A stretch of 64,000 nucleotides of DNA from an uncultured Nocardioides sp. (GTDB lineage Bacteria > Actinomycetota > Actinomycetes > Propionibacteriales > Nocardioidaceae): assembly GCA_902805885.1 (NCBI GenBank), contig CADCUM010000097.1:1-64000 (forward strand), given 5' to 3'. The notes beneath the pieces were generated by a model that ran no database searches, was not told the DNA's origin, and saw only the letters and a program-made list of their open reading frames with translations. Each line of letters opens with the position of its first letter. Within the stretch, counting starts at the first letter, position 1. This document shows, piece by piece, positions 7,464 to 15,102 of the stretch. The translations under genes were made by a program, and so were the position numbers.

Positions 7464-7502
7464 ACTCTCTGTAAAAGAGTTCTCCTCCCACGAAGGAGGA
7501 GA
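7464..7502 (+). terminator. tandem hairpins after Y RNA 2
   Basis: ACTCT (7464-7468) pairs with AGAGT (7476-7480). Directly after it TCTCCTCC (7481-7488) pairs perfectly with GGAGGAGA (7495-7502) around a 6-base loop. No T tract follows. The hairpins could end Y RNA 2 transcripts or belong to the long leader of the Ro60 gene starting at 7634. The rest of 7503-7620 holds no gene. Confidence 0.4.
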
Positions 7503-7633
7503 GCAGCCCGGGCAGCCGGGCATGGTCGGTCCGCACCTCTTCGCCCGTCGCTCCTCGGACCTCCAGCACCACCACACAGCACCACCACCCAGCACCACCA
7601 CGAGCACCACCCACACCCACGAAAGGAACGACG

Positions 7634-9229
7634 ATGGACGTGCTGCGCGCCTTCAACCTGCGCCGCACCGAGCAGACCTCCCGTGCCGACGCTCGCCAGC
7701 GGAGGAACTCCGCCGGCGGCTTCACGTTCACGCTGGACGACCCTGCGCGGCTGCGCCGGTTCCTCGTGCTCGGCGTGGACGGCGGGACCTACTACGCCGC
7801 TCCGCAGCAGCTCGCTGCCGAGAACGTCGAGGTCCTCGTCCGCATGGCGGAGTCCGACCCGGAGACCCTGGTCGCCACCATCGTCGAGGTGTCCACGGGC
7901 GGTGCCGCGCCGAAGCAGAACCCGGCGCTGTTCGCCCTCGCGTACGCCGCCTCGGTGCCCGCGTCCTCGGCGCTGGCGCTCGCCGCGCTGCCGCAGGTCG
8001 CGCGGACCGGGACGCACCTGTTCCAGTTCGCGACGTACGTCGAGCAGTTCCGCGGCTGGGGCCGGGGGCTCCGTCGGGCGGTGGCCTCCTGGTACACCGA
8101 CAAGGACGCCGGTGCGCTGGCGTACCAGGCGGTGAAGTACCGGCAGCGGGACGGCTGGACGCACCGCGACCTGCTGCGCCTGTCGCACCCGGTCGCGACC
8201 GTCCCCGAGCTGAAGGACACCTTCGCCTGGATCGTCAACGGGTCCGTCGGCGAGCAGGTCCCGGCGCTGGTCGAGGGGTTCGTGCAGGCCCAGGCCGCCA
8301 CCTCGGTGGCGGACTGGACGCGGCTCGTGCGCTCCCACCGGCTGTCGTGGGAGATGCTGCCCGACGCGGCGCTCACCGAGGCGGCTGTCTGGGACGCCCT
8401 GCTCGACGTGGGCGTGCCGCAGACGGCGCTGATGCGTCAGCTGCCGCGGCTGACCCGGCTCGGGCTCCTGCCCGAGGCGGGCGGGCGGACCGACGAGGTG
8501 ACCGCGCAGCTCACGGACGCGGGCCGCCTGCGGTCCGCGCGGGTCCACCCGGTCAACGTGCTGGTCGCCCAGCGGACCTACTCCTCGGGGCGTTCCGCAC
8601 GCGGAGCAGGGACGTGGGAGCCGACCCAGAAGGTCGCCGACGCACTCGATGCGGCGTTCTACGCGGCGTTCGGGGCGGTCGAGCCGTCCGGCACGCGCAC
8701 GCTGCTGGCGGTCGACGTGTCCGGGTCGATGGGGGTCCCCGTCTCCGGCATGCCGATCACGGCCCGGGAGGCCTCCGCCGCCCTGGCGCTGGTGCAGCTG
8801 GCGACGGAGCCGCACGCCTCGGCGTACGGCTTCACCACGGACGGCAGCCGGAGCTGGCACTCGTCGGTGCTCGAGCCGCTGCGGATCTCGCCGCGTCGGC
8901 GTCTCGACGACGCGCTGGCGGTGGTGGACGCGATGCCGATGTCGGGGACCGACTGCGCGCTGCCGATGGTGCACGCGACGCGCAAGCGTCTCGAGGTCGA
9001 CACCTTCGTGGTCTACACGGACAACGAGACCTGGGCAGGCGACATCCACCCGCACCAGGCGCTCGAGGCCTACCGGCAGGCGTCCGGGATCGCCGCGAAG
9101 CTGGTCGTCGTCGGCATGACGGCGACCGAGTTCTCCATCGCGGACCCGAGCGACGCGGGCATGCTCGACGTGGTCGGTCTCGATGCCGCGGTCCCGTCGC
9201 TGATCACCGAGTTCGCGCGTGGGACCTGA
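7634..9229 (+). CDS. rsr: Ro60 homologue, TROVE-domain ring protein with vWA domain
   Basis: 531 residues, the typical size of Ro60/Rsr proteins. These ring proteins bind Y RNAs and the ends of misfolded RNAs and, with partner nucleases, take part in RNA quality control. The N-terminal two thirds is the HEAT-like TROVE ring, with FTFTLDDPARLRRFLVLGVDGGTYY, QVARTGTHLFQFATYVEQFRGWGRGLRRAVASWY (parts of one conserved stretch) and AYQAVKYRQRDGWTHRDLLRLSHP. The C-terminal vWA domain has an intact metal-site motif, LLAVDVSGSMG, near residue 361. AAAGGA lies 7 bases before the ATG. Two tRNA-mimicking Y RNA genes lie just upstream; hen1 and pnkp follow. The leader at 7561-7620 is an unusual CACCAC-rich tract almost without G. 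Confidence 0.95.
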   Translation: MDVLRAFNLRRTEQTSRADARQRRNSAGGFTFTLDDPARLRRFLVLGVDGGTYYAAPQQLAAENVEVLVRMAESDPETLVATIVEVSTGGAAPKQNPALFALAYAASVPASSALALAALPQVARTGTHLFQFATYVEQFRGWGRGLRRAVASWYTDKDAGALAYQAVKYRQRDGWTHRDLLRLSHPVATVPELKDTFAWIVNGSVGEQVPALVEGFVQAQAATSVADWTRLVRSHRLSWEMLPDAALTEAAVWDALLDVGVPQTALMRQLPRLTRLGLLPEAGGRTDEVTAQLTDAGRLRSARVHPVNVLVAQRTYSSGRSARGAGTWEPTQKVADALDAAFYAAFGAVEPSGTRTLLAVDVSGSMGVPVSGMPITAREASAALALVQLATEPHASAYGFTTDGSRSWHSSVLEPLRISPRRRLDDALAVVDAMPMSGTDCALPMVHATRKRLEVDTFVVYTDNETWAGDIHPHQALEAYRQASGIAAKLVVVGMTATEFSIADPSDAGMLDVVGLDAAVPSLITEFARGT

Positions 9230-9521
9230 ACGACCTGCCAGGCAGGACGGCGCCGGCGCCGACCCCCTCACCGGGGTCGGTCGCCGGCGTCGTGCCGGTT
9301 CCGGGTCGGGTACGGCGGACGCTCGCGCCGCCCGCGCCCGCGAGCTGCACCGCAAGGCCGCCGAGGCCGACGCGCTGGCGGCCCGCAGCCGCGCCGAGAG
9401 GGACCGGCTGATGCTCCAGCTCCGCGCCGAGGACCCGCGCCGGTGGAGCTACTCGGCCCTCGCGCAGGCGATCGGGTGCAGCCGCGAGCTGGTCGCGCTG
9501 GTCGTCCGGCGACAACGCTGA
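9219..9521 (+). CDS. small HTH-like basic protein overlapping the Ro60 gene
   Basis: 100 residues from a GTG at 9219, which overlaps the last 11 bases of rsr in another frame and suggests translational coupling. The first 30 residues are low-complexity; residues about 35-70 form a charged helix (AARARELHRKAAEADALAAR). The C-terminal 30 residues, WSYSALAQAIGCSRELVALV followed by VRRQR, look like a helix-turn-helix with a basic tail. I do not recognise a named family. It may be a DNA- or RNA-binding regulator of the locus; that is inference from position and the HTH-like pattern. Confidence 0.6.
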   Translation: MGPERPARQDGAGADPLTGVGRRRRAGSGSGTADARAARARELHRKAAEADALAARSRAERDRLMLQLRAEDPRRWSYSALAQAIGCSRELVALVVRRQR

Positions 9522-9593
9522 CGACACCTCATCCACACAGACCGACGTCGACCGAAGGGAACGCCCGGACCCGGGCACACTGAGCCAGTGCTG

Positions 9594-11000
9594 ATGACCG
9601 TGACCACCACCCACGCCCCGGCGACCGACCTGGGCTACCTGCTCCACAAGCACCCCGACCGGGTGCAGGAGTTCAGCAGGTCCTTCGGCACCGCGACCGT
9701 GTTCTACCCCGAGGCCACCGAGGACCGCTGCACCGCCGCCCTGGTCCTCGACGTCGACCCGGTGCGGCTCGCGCGGTCGCGGGCCAAGAACGCACCGGAC
9801 TTCAGCCTCGCCCAGTACGTCAACGACCGCTCGTACGCCGCCTCGTCGCTGCTCAGCGTCGCGATGGCGGACGTCTTCAGCACCGCCCGCAGCGGCACCT
9901 GCCGGTCGCGGCAGGAGCTCGCCGACACGGCGATCCCCCTGGAGATCGCGATCCCCGTGCTGCCGTGCCGCGGCGGGCCGGAGATCGCCCACCGGCTCTT
10001 CGAGCCCCTCGGCTGGACGGTCGAGGCCGAGCCCGTCCCGCTGGACGACGCGTTCCCCGAGTGGGGCGCCTCCCGCTACGTGCGGCTGCGGCTGACCGGC
10101 ACGGTGCGGCTCGCGGACGCGCTCAACCAGCTGCACGTGCTGCTGCCGGTGCTCGACGAGTCCAAGCACTACTGGCAGGGCCCCGACGAGGTCGACAAGC
10201 TGATGCGGTCCGGCGAGGGCTGGCTGGCGGCGCACCCGGAGGCGCAGCTCATCACGCGCCGCTACCTCGGCCGCCGCGGCGGCCTCACGCGTGCCGCGCT
10301 CACCCGGCTGGCCGAGCTGGGGGACGACGTCGAGGAGAGCCTGGAGCCTGCGGAGGACGAGGAGGTCGAGCAGCCGGAGGAGAAGCGCGTCCCGCTCAAC
10401 ACCCAGCGGCACGACGCGGTGCACCAGGCGCTCCTCGACCTCGGCGCGAGGTCGGTCATCGACCTCGGCTGCGGTCCGGGCCAGTTCCTCCAGCGCCTGG
10501 TCCGGACGGCGGCGTTCACGCGCGTCGCCGGCTGCGACGTGTCCACCCGGTCGCTCCAGCACGCCGCCCGGCGGCTGCGCCTGGACCGGATGAGCGAGCG
10601 CCAGGCGGAGCGCGTCGAGCTCTTCCAGAGCGCCCTGACCTACGAGGACGACCGCTTCGGCGGCTTCGACGCCGCCGTGCTGATGGAGGTCGTCGAGCAC
10701 GTCGACCCGTCCCGGCTCGAGGCGCTCGAGCGCGTCGTGCTCGGGGCGGCGAAGCCGGGGGCGGTCGTGGTGACCACCCCCAACGCGGAGTACAACGTGC
10801 TCTACGAGGGTCTCGTCGGCATGCGGCACCCGGACCACCGCTTCGAGTGGACCCGGCCCGAGTTCGCCGCCTGGTGCGACCGGGTCGCGGCGACGTACGG
10901 CTACGAGGTCGAGCGGCACGGCGTCGGGGAGCCCGACGAGGCGCTGGGCACGCCGACCCAGATGGCCGTGTTCCGGCGCGAGGAGACCAGCGATGACTGA
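9594..11000 (+). CDS. hen1: 3'-terminal RNA ribose 2'-O-methyltransferase Hen1
   Basis: 468 residues from ATG 9594; a GTG at 9588 would add two. Bacterial Hen1 methylates the 2'-OH of the 3'-terminal nucleotide of a cleaved RNA before Pnkp ligates it, so the repaired site resists renewed cleavage. The N-terminal half (about residues 1-250) is the bacterial-specific domain that activates the Pnkp ligase. The C-terminal methyltransferase has VIDLGCGPGQFLQRLV (SAM site near residue 290) and the metal-binding MEVVEHVDPSRLEALERVVL with a later HPDHRFEWTR. All metal ligands expected for the family appear present. It overlaps pnkp by 8 bases. Length matches the well-studied Clostridium thermocellum enzyme of about 465 residues. 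Confidence 0.95.
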   Translation: MTVTTTHAPATDLGYLLHKHPDRVQEFSRSFGTATVFYPEATEDRCTAALVLDVDPVRLARSRAKNAPDFSLAQYVNDRSYAASSLLSVAMADVFSTARSGTCRSRQELADTAIPLEIAIPVLPCRGGPEIAHRLFEPLGWTVEAEPVPLDDAFPEWGASRYVRLRLTGTVRLADALNQLHVLLPVLDESKHYWQGPDEVDKLMRSGEGWLAAHPEAQLITRRYLGRRGGLTRAALTRLAELGDDVEESLEPAEDEEVEQPEEKRVPLNTQRHDAVHQALLDLGARSVIDLGCGPGQFLQRLVRTAAFTRVAGCDVSTRSLQHAARRLRLDRMSERQAERVELFQSALTYEDDRFGGFDAAVLMEVVEHVDPSRLEALERVVLGAAKPGAVVVTTPNAEYNVLYEGLVGMRHPDHRFEWTRPEFAAWCDRVAATYGYEVERHGVGEPDEALGTPTQMAVFRREETSDD

Positions 11001-13506
11001 GGCGGAGCGGACGGTCACCGTGCCGGCGATGGGGCTGGTCGTCCTCGTCGGCGTGTCCGGGAGCGGGAAGTCGACCTTCGCGCGGACCCACTTCAAGCCG
11101 ACCGAGGTCGTCTCGAGCGACTTCTGCCGTGGCCTCGTCGCGGACGACGAGAACGACCAGTCGGCGACGCCGGACGCGTTCGACGTCCTCCACTACATCG
11201 TCGGGACGCGCCTGCGCCGCGGGCTGCTGACCGTCGTGGACGCCACCAACGTGCAGCCGGAGTCCCGGGCAGCGCTCGTGAGGCTGGCCAGGAGCCACGA
11301 CGTGCTGGTCGACGCGGTCGTCATCGACGTACCCGAGTCGGTCGCGGCCGCGCGCAACAAGGGGCGTGCGGACCGCAGCTTCGGCGACCACGTCGTCGCC
11401 CGCCAGCAGCGCGACCTCAAGCGCTCGCTGAGACGGCTCACCAAGGAGGGCTTCCGCCGGGTGCACGTCCTCCGCGGCACGGAGGAGGTCGAGGCGGTCG
11501 AGATCGTCCGCGAGCGCCCCTGGAACGACCGACGGGACGTCCGCGGGCCGTTCGACGTCGTCGGCGACGTGCACGGCTGCGCGTCCGAGCTGCGGACGCT
11601 GCTCACCCGGCTCGGCTGGGTGCTCACGTACGACGGCGACCGGGCGGTCGACGCCGTGCACCCCGAGGGCCGTCAGGCCGTGTTCGTCGGCGACCTCGTC
11701 GACCGCGGACCGGACACCCCCGGGGTGCTGCGGCTCGTCATGGGCATGGTCGCGAGCGGCAGCGCGCTCTGCGTCTCCGGGAACCACGAGGCCAAGCTCG
11801 TGCGCGCGCTCCGCGGCGCCGAGGTCACGGTCTCCCACGGGCTCGCCGAGTCGCTGGCCCAGCTCCAGGGCGAGCCCGAGGACTTCCGACGCGCGGCCCT
11901 CGACTTCATGGACGGGCTGATCGCCCACTACGTCCTCGACGAGGGTCGGCTCGTGGTCGCCCACGCGGGCCTCAAGGAGGCCTACCACGGTCGTTCGTCG
12001 GGCCGGGTGCGCGCCTTCGCGCTCTACGGCGACACCACCGGTGAGACCGACGAGTACGGCCTCCCGGTCCGCTACCCGTGGGCGCGCGAGTACCGCGGGA
12101 AGGCCATGGTGGTCTACGGCCACACCCCCGTCCCGACCGCGGAGTGGGTCAACAACACGATCTGCCTCGACACCGGGGTGGTCTTCGGCGGCGAGCTGAC
12201 GGCCCTGCGCTACCCGGAGCGCGAGATCGTGTCCGTGCCTGCCGAGCAGGAGTGGTACGAGCCGGTCCGGCCGCTGACCCCCGCCGTGGTCGAGCGGGAG
12301 CCGTCGGTGCTGCGGATCGACGACGTCGCCGGCACACGGTGGCTCGAGACGACCCACGCGGGCAAGGTGAAGGTGCCGGAGGAGAACGCCGCCGCGGCGC
12401 TGGAGGTGATGAGCCGGTTCGCCGTGGACCCGCGCTGGCTGGTCTACCTGCCGCCGACCATGTCGCCCGTCGCGACGTCCCGGCTCGACGGCTACCTCGA
12501 GCACCCCGACCAGGCGTTCGAGGAGTACGCCGGGTGGGGCGTCACCCGCGTGGTGTGCGAGGAGAAGCACATGGGGTCGCGAGCCGTCGCCGTCGTCGCG
12601 AGGGACGCCGGGGTGGCGGAGCGCCGGTTCGGCGTCACCGACGGGTCCACCGGTGTGGTGCACACCCGGACGGGCCGGCCGTTCTTCGCCGACACCAGCG
12701 AGCTCGTCGACCGGCTGCGCGCCGCCGCCGCTCCGCTGTTCGCGTCGCTGGACACCGACTGGCTCGCCCTCGACTGCGAGCTCCTCCCGTGGTCCGCGAA
12801 GGCGCTGGACCTCATCCAGACGCAGTACGCCTCGGTCGGGGCGGCCGCGCGCGGCGCACTGCCCGAGGTCCGGTCGGCCCTCGCGCAGGCGGCCGGGCGC
12901 GGGCTGGACGTCGGCGCGCTATCGGCGCGGACGGAGCGTCGCCTGGGGAACGCCGAGGCGTTCCGCGACGCGTACGCCGCCTACGTCCGGCCGACCGACG
13001 GGCTGGAGGGCGTGACCATCGCACCGTTCCAGGTCCTGGCCGCGGAGGGTCGCACCCTGGCGCTGACCGAGACCCACGAGTGGCACCTCGCCGAGCTCGC
13101 GCGCCTCCGGGACGACCTGGTCACGCCGACGCGCCACCGCTTCGTCGACCTGTCGTCGGAGCGTGAGCGCGCCGAGGCCGTCGACTGGTGGCTGGGGCTC
13201 ACCGAGGCGGGCGGCGAGGGGATGGTGGTGAAGCCGGCCCACCTCGTGGGCGGCCGGGTGCAGCCGGGTCTCAAGGTCCGTGGACGGGAGTACCTCCGGA
13301 TCATCTACGGCCCCGACTACACCGACTCCCTCGACGTGCTGCGCCAGCGCCACCTCGGCAGGAAGCGTCAGCTCGCGCAGCGTGAGCACGGCCTGGGCCT
13401 CGACGCCCTCGCCGGCTTCGTCGAGGGGCGGCCGCTGTGGCAGGTGCACCAGGCGGTCTTCGCCGTGCTGGCGCTCGAGTCCGAGCCCGTCGACCCGCGG
13501 CTGTGA
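10993..13506 (+). CDS. pnkp: polynucleotide kinase-phosphatase-ligase Pnkp
   Basis: 837 residues with the three Pnkp modules in order. The kinase has P-loop GVSGSGKST at residues 20-28. The metallophosphatase has DVHG (about 192), GDLVDRGPD (about 233), GNHE (about 263), then VVAHAG and VYGHTPVP. The ligase-type adenylyltransferase has nucleotidyl motif EEKHMGSRA (Lys near 524) and GGEGMVVKP later. Pnkp heals 5'-OH and 2',3'-cyclic phosphate ends and, with Hen1, seals RNA broken by ribotoxins. The start overlaps the hen1 stop (ATGACTGA), so the two are translationally coupled. No residue loss was noticed. Together with KptA and Ro60 it forms the core of an RNA-repair locus. Confidence 0.96.
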   Translation: MTEAERTVTVPAMGLVVLVGVSGSGKSTFARTHFKPTEVVSSDFCRGLVADDENDQSATPDAFDVLHYIVGTRLRRGLLTVVDATNVQPESRAALVRLARSHDVLVDAVVIDVPESVAAARNKGRADRSFGDHVVARQQRDLKRSLRRLTKEGFRRVHVLRGTEEVEAVEIVRERPWNDRRDVRGPFDVVGDVHGCASELRTLLTRLGWVLTYDGDRAVDAVHPEGRQAVFVGDLVDRGPDTPGVLRLVMGMVASGSALCVSGNHEAKLVRALRGAEVTVSHGLAESLAQLQGEPEDFRRAALDFMDGLIAHYVLDEGRLVVAHAGLKEAYHGRSSGRVRAFALYGDTTGETDEYGLPVRYPWAREYRGKAMVVYGHTPVPTAEWVNNTICLDTGVVFGGELTALRYPEREIVSVPAEQEWYEPVRPLTPAVVEREPSVLRIDDVAGTRWLETTHAGKVKVPEENAAAALEVMSRFAVDPRWLVYLPPTMSPVATSRLDGYLEHPDQAFEEYAGWGVTRVVCEEKHMGSRAVAVVARDAGVAERRFGVTDGSTGVVHTRTGRPFFADTSELVDRLRAAAAPLFASLDTDWLALDCELLPWSAKALDLIQTQYASVGAAARGALPEVRSALAQAAGRGLDVGALSARTERRLGNAEAFRDAYAAYVRPTDGLEGVTIAPFQVLAAEGRTLALTETHEWHLAELARLRDDLVTPTRHRFVDLSSERERAEAVDWWLGLTEAGGEGMVVKPAHLVGGRVQPGLKVRGREYLRIIYGPDYTDSLDVLRQRHLGRKRQLAQREHGLGLDALAGFVEGRPLWQVHQAVFAVLALESEPVDPRL

Positions 13507-13552
13507 CCGGCATCGGCGGCGGCCGTCCGCGACGCGGGAGGAGACTGGAGAC

Positions 13553-14230
13553 GTGAACATCGTCGTCCTCACCGGTGCCGGCATCTCCGCGGAGAGCGGG
13601 GTGCCGACCTTCCGCGACGCGGACGGGCTGTGGGAGGGGCACGACCCGATGACGGTCGCGACCCCCGAGGCGTTCGCGGCCGACCCCGACCTGGTCCACC
13701 GCTTCTACGACGAGCGCCGGGCGGTCCTGCCACGCGTGCAGCCCAACGCAGCCCACCGGGCGCTCGCACGGCTGGAGGCGGCGCTGGGCGACGACCTGCA
13801 CCTCGTCACCCAGAACGTCGACGACCTGCACGAGCGGGCCGGATCCCGGCAGGTGCACCACATGCACGGCCGCCTCCGCGCCGCCTGGTGCACCGCCTGC
13901 GACAGTCGTCACGACTGGGGTGACCCCCTCCTCGACCGGCCGCCGTGTCCGACGTGCGGCAGCCGGACGCTGCGTCCCGACGTCGTCTGGTTCGGCGAGG
14001 TGCCCCACGACATGGACGTCGTGGAGGAGCGGCTGTGGGCCTGCGACCTCTTCGTCTCGATCGGCACGTCCGGCCTGGTCCACCCCGCAGCCGCTTTCGT
14101 CCACTGGTCTCGCGGCGACACCCTCGAGCTCAACCTCGACGCCAGCGCCGGATCCACCGACTTCGCCCGGTCCCGGCGCGGACCGGCGACCGAGCTGGTC
14201 CCGGCCTGGGTCGACGAGGTGCTCGGCTGA
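13553..14230 (+). CDS. SIR2-family NAD-dependent protein deacylase (sirtuin)
   Basis: 225 residues from GTG 13553, 46 bases after pnkp on the same strand, so likely in its operon. Visible motifs: NAD site LTGAGISAESGVPTFR (residues 6-21), TQNVDDLHERAG, catalytic His in MHGRL, zinc cysteines CTAC and CPTC, RPDVVWFGE and SIGTSGLVHPAA. These are the CobB/SIRT5-type features; the enzyme removes acyl groups from lysine using NAD+. It lacks nothing essential. Its place behind pnkp may be chance, or it may connect NAD+/ADP-ribose chemistry with KptA in the same island. Confidence 0.9.
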   Translation: MNIVVLTGAGISAESGVPTFRDADGLWEGHDPMTVATPEAFAADPDLVHRFYDERRAVLPRVQPNAAHRALARLEAALGDDLHLVTQNVDDLHERAGSRQVHHMHGRLRAAWCTACDSRHDWGDPLLDRPPCPTCGSRTLRPDVVWFGEVPHDMDVVEERLWACDLFVSIGTSGLVHPAAAFVHWSRGDTLELNLDASAGSTDFARSRRGPATELVPAWVDEVLG

Positions 14231-14302
14231 CTCTCGCGTTCGCCTGCGGCGGGCCGCCGTACGTGGTGGGATGCCTGAGGTCCGTCAACGTGGGGAGAAG
14301 TG

Positions 14303-15088
14303 ATGCGGGACGTCAAGCGGGGGACGCGCACGGCTGCGGTCGGAGCGGTCGTCATCGCCCTGGCCGGGTGCGGCGCGGTGGACAGCGTGCGCTACCCCTA
14401 CGCCAAGGAGAGCGCGGACCGGATCTTCCTCGACTCCGTCGTCGCCACGAAGGAGCTCACGTCGGTTCGGCTGTCCGGGTTCCTCGACAAGCGTGGAGAG
14501 CCCCGCCTCGGCTTCAACCTCCTGGACGCCGAGGGTGGCGTCTGCGGCGGCACGATGTCCTTCTCGACGGCGGACTTCGACGTCGTCCTGACGTCCGACA
14601 CCATCTACTTCCAGGGCAGCGCGGGGAGCTGGCAGCAGTTCCCGGAGGTCTCGCGCGAGGAAGCCATCGCCGTGGCTCCGATCCTCGCCGACCGTTGGAT
14701 CTCGGCGCCGCTCGACAAGGCTCCGGGCCCCGATCCGGGCCCTGCGTGCCGTTTCGTGGAGGAGCTGCTCACTCCTGCGGAGCAGAAGGCCGTCGACGAG
14801 GGAGAGGTGCCGGAGAACCTCGAGGTCACCAACGAGGGCCTGTCCGAGGCTGCCGGCATGAAGGCCGTCAAGCTCGAGGTCGTCGACAAGTCGGGGTCCA
14901 GCGACGTCTGGGTCTCCGTCGACGAGCCGCACTACATCATCAAGATCGCCGGGCAGGCGAAGAAGGGCTCGTTCGACATCGTCTTCTCCGACTACGACTT
15001 CCAGGGCGAGATCCGGGTGCCCAGGAAGAAGGAGCTCCTCGACCTGGACGAGCTCACGGCCGAGGACCTCGCCCGCGGTTCCGCCTGA
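14303..15088 (+). CDS. putative lipoprotein
   Basis: 261 residues from ATG 14303 with GGGGAG at 14292-14297 in front; a GTG directly upstream (14300) is possible. The N-terminus has basic residues (RDVKRGTR), a hydrophobic stretch and a lipobox (IALAGC, Cys near residue 24), so the mature protein should be lipid-anchored outside the membrane. The rest (LTSVRLSGFLD, DVVLTSDTIYFQG, YIIKIAGQ) is beta-rich and resembles the LppX/LprAFG-like lipoprotein layout of actinobacteria. I cannot confirm that family. It faces the histidine kinase gene 3' end to 3' end. Confidence 0.7.
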   Translation: MRDVKRGTRTAAVGAVVIALAGCGAVDSVRYPYAKESADRIFLDSVVATKELTSVRLSGFLDKRGEPRLGFNLLDAEGGVCGGTMSFSTADFDVVLTSDTIYFQGSAGSWQQFPEVSREEAIAVAPILADRWISAPLDKAPGPDPGPACRFVEELLTPAEQKAVDEGEVPENLEVTNEGLSEAAGMKAVKLEVVDKSGSSDVWVSVDEPHYIIKIAGQAKKGSFDIVFSDYDFQGEIRVPRKKELLDLDELTAEDLARGSA

Positions 15089-15102
15089 GGGCCACGCGGC
15101 GC

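Noticed and set aside
7430-7520. A third Y RNA
   Set aside because: GATCGGTGATCAC recalls the Ro-side helix, but there is no T loop GTTCGA and no D arm in this stretch.
7394-9355. Long minus-strand frame opposite Ro60
   Set aside because: Low-complexity Arg/Gly/Val product with no motif; antisense shadow.
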